64,000 bases of DNA from Reyranella soli (GCF_007992495.1 NZ_BKAJ01000030.1:62001-126000), one strand, 5' to 3'. Shown: positions 16,705 to 25,151, counted from the first letter of the stretch. The notes: generated by a model not told the origin, from the letters alone. Numbers and translations are program-made.

Positions 16705-18783
16705 ATGACCTCATCCCTTCCCTCCCTGGCCGCCCCATGGCGCATCGGCGTCGATGTTGGCGGCACCTTCACCGACATGGTGCTGCGCGATGCCACGGGC
16801 GCCGTGCGCATCTTCAAGTCGCCGTCCGTGCCGGCCGATCCCAGCGAAGGCGTCTTGGGCGTGCTGCGGCTCGCCGCCCAGCAGCTCGACCTGCCGCTTT
16901 CCGCCCTGCTGCGCGACTGCGCGCTGTTCGTGCACGGCTCGACCGTCGCTACCAACACCATTCTCGAGAAGAAGGGCGCAAAGGTCGGCCTGCTGACCAG
17001 CGCGGGCTTCCGCGATTCGCTCGAGATCCGCCGGGGCATCCGCGAGAACCAGTGGGACCACCGCGCGCCCTTCCCGCCCGTGCTGGCGCCGCGCTACCTG
17101 CGCCTGCCGGTGCGCGGGCGCATCGGCGCCGACGGCCATGAACTCGCGCCACTCGTCTCGGAAGACGTCGACGCGGCGGCCAAGATGTTCACCGACGAAG
17201 GCGTCGAATCGGTCGCCGTCTGCCTGTTCAACTCGTTCCTCGACGGCGGGCACGAACGCGCGGCCGGCGCGCGCCTATCCAAGAGCTGGGCTGGCCAATG
17301 GATCTCGCTGTCCAGCGAGGTCATGCCGACCATGGGCGAGTACGAGCGCAGCTCGACCGCCGTGGTCAACGCCTACATTGCCCCCAAGGTCACGAGCTAC
17401 CTCAAGGCGCTCGACCAGCAACTGCGCCAGCTCGGCCTGCCGCGCTCGCTGCTGCTGCTGCAGAGCAACGGCGGCGCGGTGTCGGTCGACCAGGTCGCGA
17501 GCCGGCCCGTCATGCTGGTGCTGTCCGGCCCCGCTGCCGGCGTCGGCGCGCTAAAGGGCTGCGCCGCACCGGGCGAAGCGGCCAACCTGATCTCGATGGA
17601 GATCGGCGGCACCAGTTGCGACGTCATGGTGATGGCCAAGGGCGAGGTGCCGGTGGCCGACGAGCTGGTGATCGACGGCTACCACCTGACCACGCCTTCG
17701 GTGGAGATCCACACCGTCGGCGCGGGCGGCGGCGCCATCGCCTGGGTCGACGACGCGGGACTGCTGCATGTCGGCCCGCAGGGCGCCGGGGCACGGCCCG
17801 GTCCTGCCGCCTACGGATTGGGCGGCGAGAACCCGACCGTCACCGATGCCCAGCTCGTGCTGGGCCGACTGCGTCCCGGCCCCTTGGCCGGCGGCGTCAC
17901 GCTCGACGGCAGGCTGGCGCGCCAGGCAGTCGAGACCAAGCTCGCCAAGCCGCTCGGGCTTTCGGTCGAGGATGCCGCGTCCGGCGTGATCCGGCTGCTG
18001 GAGCAGAACCTGCTGCACGCGGTCGAGCGGCTCAGCATCGAGCGCGGCCACGATCCCGCGACCTTCACGCTGGTAGCGGCGGGCGGCGCGGGACCGATGC
18101 ACGGCGCTGCCGTCGCCCGCGCCCTCGGTGCCAAGCGCGCATTGCTGCCGCGCGCGGCGGGCGCGTTCTGCGCCATGGGCATGCTGCAATCGGACGTGCG
18201 CCAGGATTACATGCACGTCTTCCTGGCCGATCTCGACACGGTCGACCAGGCCGAGCTCGAAGCGGGATTTTCCGAACTCGAGACGCGCGCCCGCGAGGCG
18301 CTTGGCCGCGAAGGCTTCGCCAACGGCACGGCCGTGCTCTCGCGCGAAGTCGACCTGCGCTACGACGGCCAGCAATGGCCAGTGCGCGTCGCCTTGGGCG
18401 CCACCTTCGACGCGGCCGCTTCGCGCCGCACCTTCGAGGCGGAGCATCAGCGCCTGTTCGGGCACATCCAGCCTGGTGGGCGGCTCTCGATCACCGCGCT
18501 GCGCGTCATCGCCCGCGGCGTTTTGGACTGGACGCCGCCGATCGCCCGCTCGCCGCAGGCCGCCGCGCCCAAGCCGCGCGAACAGCGCAAGGTCTGGATC
18601 GACCCGGCGCACGGCTGGCACGACGTACCGATCTACGACGGTGCTGAACTGCGGCCGGGCTGCACGCTCGACGGCCCGTTGCTGATCGAGGAGCGCACCA
18701 CTACCGCCTTCGTCGGGCCGCGTGATCGACTGGAAGTCGACCAGCGCGACGACTTCCTGGTCCATGTCGGAGCCATCGCATGA
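16705..18783 (+). CDS. hyuA: Hydantoinase/oxoprolinase A-type subunit
   Basis: 692 residues. The N-terminal hydantoinase A domain has the actin-like ATP-binding motif WRIGVDVGGTFTDMVLRD. HGSTVATNTILEKKGAKVGLLTSAGFRD follows, with the second phosphate motif ISMEIGGTSCDVMV and the loop VAAGGAGPMHGAAVARALG. It forms an ATP-dependent amidohydrolase or carboxylase with HyuB, acting on hydantoins, 5-oxoproline or related cyclic amides; the exact substrate cannot be read from sequence. It overlaps hyuB by 4 bases. Confidence 0.93.
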   Translation: MTSSLPSLAAPWRIGVDVGGTFTDMVLRDATGAVRIFKSPSVPADPSEGVLGVLRLAAQQLDLPLSALLRDCALFVHGSTVATNTILEKKGAKVGLLTSAGFRDSLEIRRGIRENQWDHRAPFPPVLAPRYLRLPVRGRIGADGHELAPLVSEDVDAAAKMFTDEGVESVAVCLFNSFLDGGHERAAGARLSKSWAGQWISLSSEVMPTMGEYERSSTAVVNAYIAPKVTSYLKALDQQLRQLGLPRSLLLLQSNGGAVSVDQVASRPVMLVLSGPAAGVGALKGCAAPGEAANLISMEIGGTSCDVMVMAKGEVPVADELVIDGYHLTTPSVEIHTVGAGGGAIAWVDDAGLLHVGPQGAGARPGPAAYGLGGENPTVTDAQLVLGRLRPGPLAGGVTLDGRLARQAVETKLAKPLGLSVEDAASGVIRLLEQNLLHAVERLSIERGHDPATFTLVAAGGAGPMHGAAVARALGAKRALLPRAAGAFCAMGMLQSDVRQDYMHVFLADLDTVDQAELEAGFSELETRAREALGREGFANGTAVLSREVDLRYDGQQWPVRVALGATFDAAASRRTFEAEHQRLFGHIQPGGRLSITALRVIARGVLDWTPPIARSPQAAAPKPREQRKVWIDPAHGWHDVPIYDGAELRPGCTLDGPLLIEERTTTAFVGPRDRLEVDQRDDFLVHVGAIA

Positions 18784-20510
18784 CCGAACTCGATCCCGTC
18801 ACCTTGGCGCTGGTGCAGAACCGGCTGGACCACATCTCGCACCAGATGGGCTGGGTGATGACGCGCACGGCGCGCTCGCCGATCTTCAGCCAGAGCCACG
18901 ACTTCTCCTGCTTCCTGGCCGATTCGCGCGGCACCCTGATCAGCCAGGCCGACGGCATCCCGATCCATACCGGCGGCGGCGGCTTCGCCGTCCGCGCCAT
19001 CCTGCGCGACTTCAAGGATGCGATCGAACCCGAGGACGTCTTCCTGCTGAACGACCCCTACACCGCCGGCGGCAACCATCTGCCGGACTGGGTGATCGCG
19101 CGGCCGGTGTTCGTCGCGGGCAAGCTGATCGCCTTCGCCTGCAACCGCGCCCACCAGGCCGACATCGGCGGCGGTGCTGCCGGCACCTACAACTCGGCCG
19201 CCACCGAGATCTTCCACGAGGGCATTCGGCTGCCCGTGCTGAAGCTGATCGAGCGCGGCCGCATGCGCGACGACCTGTGGCGGCTCCTGATGCTCAACAC
19301 GCGGCTGCCCGAGGCGCAGGACGGCGACCTGCGCGCCATGATCGGCTCGACGCGCATCGGCGCCGAACGGCTGGCTGCTCTGGTCGAGGAGTTGGGCGTC
19401 GAGCGCGCGCCCGACTTCTTCGAAGGCGTATTGGCCCATGCCGACCGCCGCTTCCGCGGCTGCATCGCCCGGTTGGCCAAGGGTGTATGGCGCGCTGAGG
19501 AGGCGGTCGACAACGACTGCTTCGAACCGATCGACGGCAAGGTCGCCGTGACGCTGACGGTGAAGGACGACGGCCTGATCGTCGACTTCGCCGGCACCTC
19601 GCCGCAGCTCAAGGGCTTCAAGAACAGCTCCATCGCCAACTCGACGTCGGCGGTGTTCATGGCGCTGTCGTCGTTCTTCGAGCCCGACCTGCCCAAGAAC
19701 GAAGGCGCCTTCCGTGGCGTAGAAATCCGCCTGCCCGAAGGCACCATGGTCAATGCGCGGCCGCCAGCGCCGATGACCATGAACACGGTGTTCATCGCCC
19801 ACGAGATCATCCATGCGCTGTGGAAGGCCCTCGACCAGGCGCTGCCCGAACGGGCCTCGGCCGGCTGGTCGAAGGCGGTCCATGCCGTCACCGCCGGCGT
19901 CAAGGACGACGGCAGCCGTTACGTCATGTACCAGTGGGCCGGCGCGCCGGCCGGTGGCGGCGTCGAGGGCCGCGACGGCTTCCACCTGATCGGCCATCTC
20001 ATCACCCTGGGCGGCCTCACCCTGCCCAACCTTGAAACCTACGAGCAGCTCTATCCGGTGCGTTTCCATCGCCAGGAGTTGCGCTGCGACAGCGCCGGCC
20101 CCGGCCGCTTCCGCGGCGGCGCCGGCTGCGACTACGAGGTCGAGATCTTCACCCCGGCCGACTACGCCTTCCGCGGCGAAGGCGTCGGCGCTCCCTCGAG
20201 CTTCGGCGCGGCGGGCGGTCGCGCCGGCGTGGGCGGCGAGGTCACCCTCACCCTGGCCGACGGCGGCAAGGTCAACGCGCCCAAGTACGGCGTGCAGCGC
20301 CACGGCCCCGGCACCTATCGCGCGCTGTCGCCGGGCGGCGGCGGCTTCGGCGACCCGCGGACCCGCGATCCGGCCCGCGTGCTGCGCGACGTACGCGACG
20401 GCGTGGTGAGCGCGGCCGCTGCCGAGCGCGACTATGCGGTGGCGATCAGCCAGGACGGACGCAGCATCGACGAAGCGCACACGGCATCGCTCAGGGCGGC
20501 GGCCGAGTAG
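18780..20510 (+). CDS. hyuB: Hydantoinase/oxoprolinase B-type subunit
   Basis: 576 residues of the hydantoinase B family. It starts MTELDPVTLALVQNRLDHISHQMG and carries IPIHTGGGGFAVRAI, the conserved LLNDPYTAGGNHLPDW and FACNRAHQADIGG metal-site segments, and the late GPGTYRALSPGGGGFGDP. The ATGA overlap with hyuA indicates coupled translation and a two-subunit enzyme. No dedicated regulator or transporter is adjacent, though a small Cys-rich gene follows on the other strand. Confidence 0.93.
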   Translation: MTELDPVTLALVQNRLDHISHQMGWVMTRTARSPIFSQSHDFSCFLADSRGTLISQADGIPIHTGGGGFAVRAILRDFKDAIEPEDVFLLNDPYTAGGNHLPDWVIARPVFVAGKLIAFACNRAHQADIGGGAAGTYNSAATEIFHEGIRLPVLKLIERGRMRDDLWRLLMLNTRLPEAQDGDLRAMIGSTRIGAERLAALVEELGVERAPDFFEGVLAHADRRFRGCIARLAKGVWRAEEAVDNDCFEPIDGKVAVTLTVKDDGLIVDFAGTSPQLKGFKNSSIANSTSAVFMALSSFFEPDLPKNEGAFRGVEIRLPEGTMVNARPPAPMTMNTVFIAHEIIHALWKALDQALPERASAGWSKAVHAVTAGVKDDGSRYVMYQWAGAPAGGGVEGRDGFHLIGHLITLGGLTLPNLETYEQLYPVRFHRQELRCDSAGPGRFRGGAGCDYEVEIFTPADYAFRGEGVGAPSSFGAAGGRAGVGGEVTLTLADGGKVNAPKYGVQRHGPGTYRALSPGGGGFGDPRTRDPARVLRDVRDGVVSAAAAERDYAVAISQDGRSIDEAHTASLRAAAE

Positions 20511-20521
20511 CCGTCAGGCCG

Positions 20522-20761
20522 CTAGTGGGGGTCCTGCTGTGCAGCGACAGCCAGTCGCCATCGAATTGGACCTTGAGCCGGCATGTGCCTTGGGTGTTTG
20601 TCCAACGGAAGTGGTTTTGAGGCGTCGGCTACTGCTTCACATCCGCACCCGCGGCATCGATAGATGCCAGATCGGACGGGCGTTTCTCCGGCATCATACT
20701 CCTTGTCGAACTCCGGACTGATGCTGACTTCTATGTCGTTGCTACGCTTGAAGAGTGTCAT
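20522..20761 (-). CDS. Small zinc-ribbon-like protein
   Basis: 79 residues. The core is SGIYRCRGCGCEAVADASKPLP, a Cys-x2-Cys-x-Cys cluster followed by a HPRH segment. This resembles the short zinc-binding proteins found widely in proteobacterial genomes with YxCxxCG...PLPP. GAGGG on the minus strand precedes the ATG at 20761. A hairpin at 20774-20802 sits in its leader. The function is unknown. It is transcribed divergently from the C58-like protease gene. Confidence 0.65.
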   Translation of the reverse strand: MTLFKRSNDIEVSISPEFDKEYDAGETPVRSGIYRCRGCGCEAVADASKPLPLDKHPRHMPAQGPIRWRLAVAAQQDPH

Positions 20762-20773
20762 GGATCACCCTCG

Positions 20774-20802
20774 TTCGTAGTCGAGCTCAAGGCTCGTACG
20801 AA
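20774..20802 (-). other. Hairpin in the leader of the zinc-ribbon-like gene
   Basis: TTCGTA-gt-CGAGC (20774-20786) pairs with GCTCG-TACGAA (20792-20802), leaving a 2-base bulge and a 5-base loop. It lies 13 bases upstream of the gene starting at 20761, and 113 bases before the protease gene on the other strand. It may be an operator or a leader structure. Confidence 0.45.
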
Positions 20803-20914
20803 ATCTCAACGCAGGTGATAGCGCCGCCTCCTGCCGACATCGGTGGGATTCCGCACAGACGATCTGCATACCATCTGCGCATTAGAGAGCCTAGCGCATC
20901 AGTGGAAAGCGACC

Positions 20915-21526
20915 ATGAATTGGGATGCAGTCCAGAACGACGCCAAGGCGAAAGGTCACCTCGTCTTCGCAATCGACCAAGCCCAGACCGCGGTGTTGAC
21001 ACAGCCAGGCCCGTGGGGCTCGGCCTTCGACGGTTACTGCATCGGTCTCTGCGCGCAGTGGACGGCAATGCAATACCAGGGAACCCACTTTCCGGTTGCC
21101 GCCGACAAGACCTGCGATAACCCGCCGTGGCAGTCGACGCAGGCGCAGAACCTGTCCGACGCGAGCAAGAGCGCCGACTGGACGGGTTGGTGGAAGGTGG
21201 CGATGGCGCCCTTCAACTGCACTCTTTCGGACGGGCTGCGTGCGTCGCGCGCGACCAAGCCCACCGCCGATTTCCTCTGGTCCATCATGGCGCAGGCATA
21301 TGGGTGCTACGGCGTGTACCTGAGCGGTCCCGGCGGGGCGCACGCCATCGCGCTTCGGCACGGCAGGGACAACCGCTACCACCTGTTCGATCCGAACTAC
21401 TTCCACATCGTGCTCAAGGACAAGGCCACCTTCAAGACCTACGTCGCCTGGTACCTGTCGCAGTCCAACTATGACACCCAGTACACGAATAAGACCGGCG
21501 TCGTCGGCATCAGGCCGCCCATGTAA
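20915..21526 (+). CDS. Putative YopT/C58-like cysteine protease
   Basis: 203 residues from the ATG at 20915; the frame is open up to 20843, but the segment before 20915 looks non-coding. The Cys-His-Asp triad of peptidase family C58 is recognisable: FDGYCIGLCAQWTAMQ (Cys42), GGAHAIALRHG (His143) and YHLFDPNYFHIVL (Asp159). C58 includes the effectors YopT and AvrPphB. There is no N-terminal signal peptide and no secretion genes nearby. Base composition is visibly less GC-rich than the neighbours, suggesting transfer. A C1/papain-like or transglutaminase-like fold remains possible. Confidence 0.65.
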   Translation: MNWDAVQNDAKAKGHLVFAIDQAQTAVLTQPGPWGSAFDGYCIGLCAQWTAMQYQGTHFPVAADKTCDNPPWQSTQAQNLSDASKSADWTGWWKVAMAPFNCTLSDGLRASRATKPTADFLWSIMAQAYGCYGVYLSGPGGAHAIALRHGRDNRYHLFDPNYFHIVLKDKATFKTYVAWYLSQSNYDTQYTNKTGVVGIRPPM

Positions 21527-21529
21527 CCG

Positions 21530-21922
21530 TCACCGCGCGAGCAATCGGCGGATGTGTCTTTCCAGAGTCCGATGATCGTACGGCTTGCGCCGCGTCGGTC
21601 CGTGCTCGCAGAGATCGCCGGCTTCGGCCGCCGCGCGCGGCACGCCGGCGGCCAGCACGACCCGCACCTCGGGGCGGTGCTTGCGTATGGTCTGGGCCAA
21701 CTGGAAGCCCGCGCCGTCGTCTCCCTCGACATCGAGGAAGGCGAGGTCGAACTTCATGTCCAGGCGAAGCGCCTGCGTAGCCTCCTCGGTCGTGCCAGCT
21801 TCGACGACGTCGTAGCCGCACTCGCGCAGATAGGCGGCGAGCGCGCTGCGCACGAGGATATCCCCGTGAACGAGCAACAAAGTGGGAGGTTCCGGCGTTC
21901 GTAGTCTCGTGGCCCGTGTCAT
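21530..21922 (-). CDS. Single-domain response-regulator receiver
   Basis: A 130-residue CheY-like receiver. LLLVHGDILVRSALAAYLRECGYDVVEA is beta1-alpha1, with the acidic pair reduced to GD. The phosphoacceptor is in DLAFLDVEGDDGAGFQLA, and the conserved Lys is in RRKPYDHRTLERHI. There is no output domain. It is convergent with the protease gene (3-base gap) and divergent from a second, frameshifted receiver. It may act in phosphorelay or signal scaffolding. No histidine kinase is in the window. Confidence 0.8.
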   Translation of the reverse strand: MTRATRLRTPEPPTLLLVHGDILVRSALAAYLRECGYDVVEAGTTEEATQALRLDMKFDLAFLDVEGDDGAGFQLAQTIRKHRPEVRVVLAAGVPRAAAEAGDLCEHGPTRRKPYDHRTLERHIRRLLAR

Positions 21923-22049
21923 GGCCCGGCTAACGGCTCGGCCGGGTGCTTTGTTCCATCCCCTCCGATGGGGAGAATCAGTAGGCGTAGTGATGTCGCA
22001 TGGCAGAAAATCAACGGCGTGGCGCTCCAACGCCTTCGATGGAGCGCGG

Positions 22050-22417
22050 ATGACCGCGGCCAACGACTCGACCACACCAAGCCGCATCATGATCGTGCAG
22101 GACGACTTCCTGCTGCGCATGGAGACATCAGCCGACCTGCGCGGCTGGGTTACGATGTCGTCGAGGCGTTCAACGAAGCCGAAGCCCGCCGGGCCCTGCA
22201 GGCCGATCGGCGGATTGCGCTGGTCCTGCTCGACGTGAACGTCGGCGGCGCCAAGCGCGGCCTCGAGCTGGCGCACTGGATCACGGCGCATCATCCGGAA
22301 ACGAAGGTGTTGCTCGCGGCGGCCGTCGCGCCGGAGGCCGACGGCATCCTTGTGCTCGACAAACCTTATCGGCCGCTCAACCTTCTCCAGCACATCGACG
22401 CGCTGTTGAAGGCGTAG
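22050..22417 (+). pseudogene. Receiver-domain gene with frameshift
   Basis: The first part (ATG 22050, GGAG just upstream) reads MTAANDSTTPSRIMIVQDDF then LLRMETSADL. The frame is lost near 22140. The remainder is intact in another frame from 22142: RLGYDVVEAFNEAEARRAL, VLLDVNVGG and LVLDKPYRPLNLLQHI. The two pieces together form one complete receiver of about 122 residues, with both the acidic pair and the phosphoacceptor Asp. Two extra bases (or one missing) at 22140-22141 explain the break. It could be a true pseudogene or a sequence error. Confidence 0.7.
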
Positions 22418-22421
22418 GACT

Positions 22422-22847
22422 TCAGTCCGCGCCTTCGTCGCGGCGGGTGCGCTCGAGGCGCTCATGGCGCTCCTGCGCCTCGACCGACAGGGTGGCGATC
22501 GGACGGGCTTCCAGGCGCTTCAGCGAGATCGGCTCGCCGGTCTCCTCGCAATAGCCGTAGGTGCCTTCGTCGATCGACTTCATCGCGCTGTCGATCTTGG
22601 AGATCAGCTTGCGGAAGCGGTCGCGGGTGCGCAGCTCGAGGGAGCGGTCGGTCTCGGCGGTGGCGCGATCGGCAAGATCGGGCTGCGCCAGGCTCTCCTC
22701 CTGCATGTTCTGCAATGTCTGGTTGGATTCCTCGATGAGCTCGTTCTTCCACTTCAGCAGCTTCTGACGGAAGTATTCCTGCTGCATCGGGTTCATGAAG
22801 CTTTCGCGTTCAGTCGGTCGATAATTCTGCGGCAACGTGATCGACAT
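22422..22847 (-). CDS. dksA: DksA, RNA-polymerase-binding transcription factor
   Basis: 141 residues; the ATG at 22847 gives MSITLPQNYRPTERESFMNP with GGAG 9 bases upstream. It has the long coiled-coil (EYFRQKLLKWKNELIEESNQTLQNMQEE ... RTRDRFRKLISKIDSAMKSI) and the C-terminal globular part YGYCEETGEPISLKRLEARPIATLSVEAQERHE. Only one Cys of the four zinc ligands of E. coli DksA remains, as in other alphaproteobacterial DksA proteins. It works with (p)ppGpp to adjust transcription in starvation. Confidence 0.95.
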   Translation of the reverse strand: MSITLPQNYRPTERESFMNPMQQEYFRQKLLKWKNELIEESNQTLQNMQEESLAQPDLADRATAETDRSLELRTRDRFRKLISKIDSAMKSIDEGTYGYCEETGEPISLKRLEARPIATLSVEAQERHERLERTRRDEGAD

Positions 22848-23047
22848 CGTCGGCAACTCCACTCGCAGCGACTACAACGTCCGCCTCGGGGGGAAGGCGG
22901 CTCTTGAGGCGCGCGGAGTATAGGGATGGTCGATGACACCGCAACATGGTTCGCTGTTGCTAACCACGACTTGTCGTGCAGTGCAGCAAAACCCCACGCG
23001 GCAAATCCTCACGAACCGCGCGCAATTATGGTGCCAAAATGGCAATC

Positions 23048-23794
23048 CTATTGCACTGCAGCAAGAACGCCCAAACCCAGCAGCCGGGCGAAGGCGGCGC
23101 TGAGGTCAAAGCCGGAAGCGCCCCGTCCCGCCGCATCTTCCAGAGACAAGCCCTCGGCGATACCGCGGGCGAAGGCAGCCTCCCCGGCCGACAGGGCCAC
23201 GAACACGGCATCGTCCGGCCGGCGCAGCACCAGCAGGTGGACGCCACCGCTTGCCAGATCGACCGGGTCGGCCGGCGCGCCCGGTTGTGAAGCCCTCCAA
23301 ATGCGGTCCAGGGGATAGGGCGAGCCGACCAGGGCCGTGCCCGGCGCCAGCGCCAGCCGCAACGCCGGCAGCCGATCGGCCGGAACGGTGGCCAGGTCCG
23401 CCGCCACCAACCGGTCACCGGCGGGGGCGTGGAAGGCGAGGTTCAACGCCCAATCGAGGCGAGCGACATCGGCCAGGTACGGCAGACCGCGGCTGACGTC
23501 GTGACCGGCGACGAAGGCCGGGAAGTCCGCGCCGTACTCGGCGAGCACCGGCTGCACAGGCAATGAGCCGCCGATGAAGGCGCGCGCCAGGCCACGGAAA
23601 TAGTCGGCGCCGACCACCGCCTGCACCGTGGGAAAGGTCGCCGCCAGGGCCGAGGCAAGGCTGTCGAGGACATGGTGGCGATGAATACCTAGCCGTGCGG
23701 CGCCGGGACGAACCTCCGCGGCCAAGGCGGGCTGGTCGTCGCCGGCGAGATGGGCGGCGAAGGCCCTCTGAAGATCACGCAGCGCGAGCGGCAC
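23048..23794 (-). CDS. bufC: DUF2063 (HvfC/BufC-type) RiPP partner protein
   Basis: 248 residues with a GTG start at 23794. The N-terminal DUF2063 domain is LRDLQRAFAAHL...RLGIHRHHVLDSLASALAATFPTVQAVVGADYFRGLARAFI, followed by a beta-rich C-terminal half. In bufferin/HvfC systems this protein binds the precursor and partners the DUF692 oxidase. It overlaps the DUF692 gene by 20 bases and is the third gene of the operon. The assignment rests on family and gene order. Confidence 0.85.
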   Translation of the reverse strand: MPLALRDLQRAFAAHLAGDDQPALAAEVRPGAARLGIHRHHVLDSLASALAATFPTVQAVVGADYFRGLARAFIGGSLPVQPVLAEYGADFPAFVAGHDVSRGLPYLADVARLDWALNLAFHAPAGDRLVAADLATVPADRLPALRLALAPGTALVGSPYPLDRIWRASQPGAPADPVDLASGGVHLLVLRRPDDAVFVALSAGEAAFARGIAEGLSLEDAAGRGASGFDLSAAFARLLGLGVLAAVQ

Positions 23795-24605
23795 CGCGGC
23801 CTCCGACCGATGCGGCGCGCGCCGCCTCCTCCAGCAACACCGGCAAGGCCGGCAAGTCGGTGTCCCATTCGACCAGCGTCGGCCGCCGACCGAAGCGCTC
23901 GACGACCTCGGCGAACAGCGACCACACGCCGTCGCTGACGCGGCTGCCGTGATCGTCGATCAGGATCCGCTCGCCGTCGGCGTCGTTCGCGGCATGGCCG
24001 GCCAGGTGATACTGGGTGATCGCCTCACCGGGCAGATCGAGCCAGTCGTTCGCGACCAGGCCGAGATTGTGCGCCGTCACGGCGATGTTGTTGACGTCGA
24101 GCAACAGCCCGCAGCCGCTGCGCCGCGACAGCTCGGCCAGAAATTCCGGTTCGCTGATCGTCGACTGCGCGAAGGCGAGATAGCAGGAGGGATTCTCGAC
24201 CGAGATCGTACGGCCGAGCGCTTCCTGCACGTGCTGCACGTTGCGCACGACCACGGCCAGCGACTCTTCAGTGTAGGGCAGCGGCAACAGGTCGTTGAAG
24301 TAGCGGCCGTCGACGCTGCTCCACGAAAGATGATCCGACACCAGCGCCGGCTCGACGCGCTTCACCAGGGCGGCGACGCGCGCCAGATGCGCCTCGTCGA
24401 GGCCCTCGACCGATCCCAGCGACAGGCCGACGGCATGGATGGAAAGCGCGTAGTCGGAACGCAGGCTTTCCAAGGCCTGCAGCGCCGGCGATCCGGCGAG
24501 ATAATTCTCGGCGTGGATTTCAAGGAAGCCGGTCGCCGGCCGTTCGCGCACGATCTCCGCAAGATGCGGCGCGCGCAATCCGATGCCCGCGACCGGCTGC
24601 CCCAC
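23775..24605 (-). CDS. bufB: DUF692/MNIO iron-dependent RiPP-modifying oxidase
   Basis: A TIM-barrel multinuclear non-haem iron oxidase of about 276 residues. The start is a GTG at 24605 with GGCGGGG upstream; GTG at 24632, 5 bases after the precursor stop, is an alternative. Ligand-type residues are visible in FLEIHAENY (H31, E33), LSIHAVGLSLG, LVSDHLSW, SVENPSCY, LLLDVNNIAVTAHN (D170, N173, H179), YHLAGHA and LIDDHG. In known bufferin systems the enzyme converts precursor cysteines to thiooxazole-type groups; that activity here is inferred. Confidence 0.9.
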   Translation of the reverse strand: MGQPVAGIGLRAPHLAEIVRERPATGFLEIHAENYLAGSPALQALESLRSDYALSIHAVGLSLGSVEGLDEAHLARVAALVKRVEPALVSDHLSWSSVDGRYFNDLLPLPYTEESLAVVVRNVQHVQEALGRTISVENPSCYLAFAQSTISEPEFLAELSRRSGCGLLLDVNNIAVTAHNLGLVANDWLDLPGEAITQYHLAGHAANDADGERILIDDHGSRVSDGVWSLFAEVVERFGRRPTLVEWDTDLPALPVLLEEAARAASVGGRGAARAA

Positions 24606-24637
24606 GATCAGCTGCCCCGCCACCGGCTGCACGGCAA

Positions 24638-24883
24638 TCAGCCGGCGGTCGTCTTGCCGCCGACCAGCTTGTCGCACACGCCCTTCGGCACCGAGATCCA
24701 GGCATCGGTCTGGGAATCCGTCTTCGAGGTGCCGGCGCAGGACGACTTCGCGGTCTGGCAGTCGTTCTTGCCGGCCTTGGCGACGCCGTAGCACTTCTCC
24801 ATGTTGCCCTGCGCCTGCGTGGCGGCCGGCAGCACCAGGGCGGCAGCCAGGGCCGAGGCAATGGCGAAGCGGGTGGTGGTCAT
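24638..24883 (-). CDS. bufA: DUF2282 bufferin-type precursor peptide
   Basis: 81 residues with a signal peptide (MTTTRFAIASALAAALVLPA ATQAQ) and a mature part of about 56 residues. Four cysteines lie in the family pattern: EKCYGVAKAGKNDCQTAKSSCAG (C31, C42, C49) and VPKGVCDKL (C70). DUF2282 proteins are precursors of bufferins, copper-related RiPPs exported to the periplasm. AGGAGG lies 6 bases before the ATG (24890-24895 on the minus strand). It is the first gene of the bufA-bufB-bufC operon. No DoxX-type membrane partner is nearby. Confidence 0.9.
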   Translation of the reverse strand: MTTTRFAIASALAAALVLPAATQAQGNMEKCYGVAKAGKNDCQTAKSSCAGTSKTDSQTDAWISVPKGVCDKLVGGKTTAG

Positions 24884-24941
24884 CGGTATCCTCCTTGGGT
24901 GAAGATGGGGGTCATATACCTCACGAGGGAGTCACTAAAGC

Positions 24942-25151
24942 TTGTTCGACAAGCCTGGCAATGCGCTGCTCTCGCCCGGCGACTTCGTGCGTCACCCGGG
25001 GCGGCCCGACTGGGGCCTGGGGCAGGTCCAGTCGATGATCGGCCATCGCATCACCGTCAATTTCGAGAATGCAGGCAAGCTCGTCATCGACGGGAACGTG
25101 GTCGAGCTGGAGCCCGCCCCCTCTTCCTCAGCTGATCGGCTGCGACGCTAA
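24942..25151 (+). CDS. DUF3553 small protein
   Basis: 69 residues with a TTG start and GAGGGA upstream. It has the DUF3553 core LSPGDFVRHPGRPDWGLGQVQSMIGHRITVNFENAGKLVI, an SH3-like beta barrel related to the UvrD/PcrA C-terminal type of domain. It is divergent from bufA, with only 58 bases between the starts. Its 3' end overlaps the convergent mobA gene by 68 bases. The function is not established. Confidence 0.8.
   Translation: MFDKPGNALLSPGDFVRHPGRPDWGLGQVQSMIGHRITVNFENAGKLVIDGNVVELEPAPSSSADRLRR

Noticed and set aside
18633..20480. 615-codon minus-strand frame across hyuB
   Set aside because: It is antisense to hyuB, which has unmistakable family motifs; no start signal or family features are seen.
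22926..23318. 130-codon plus-strand frame after dksA
   Set aside because: It lies mostly antisense to the DUF2063 gene, is low in complexity and has no recognisable features.
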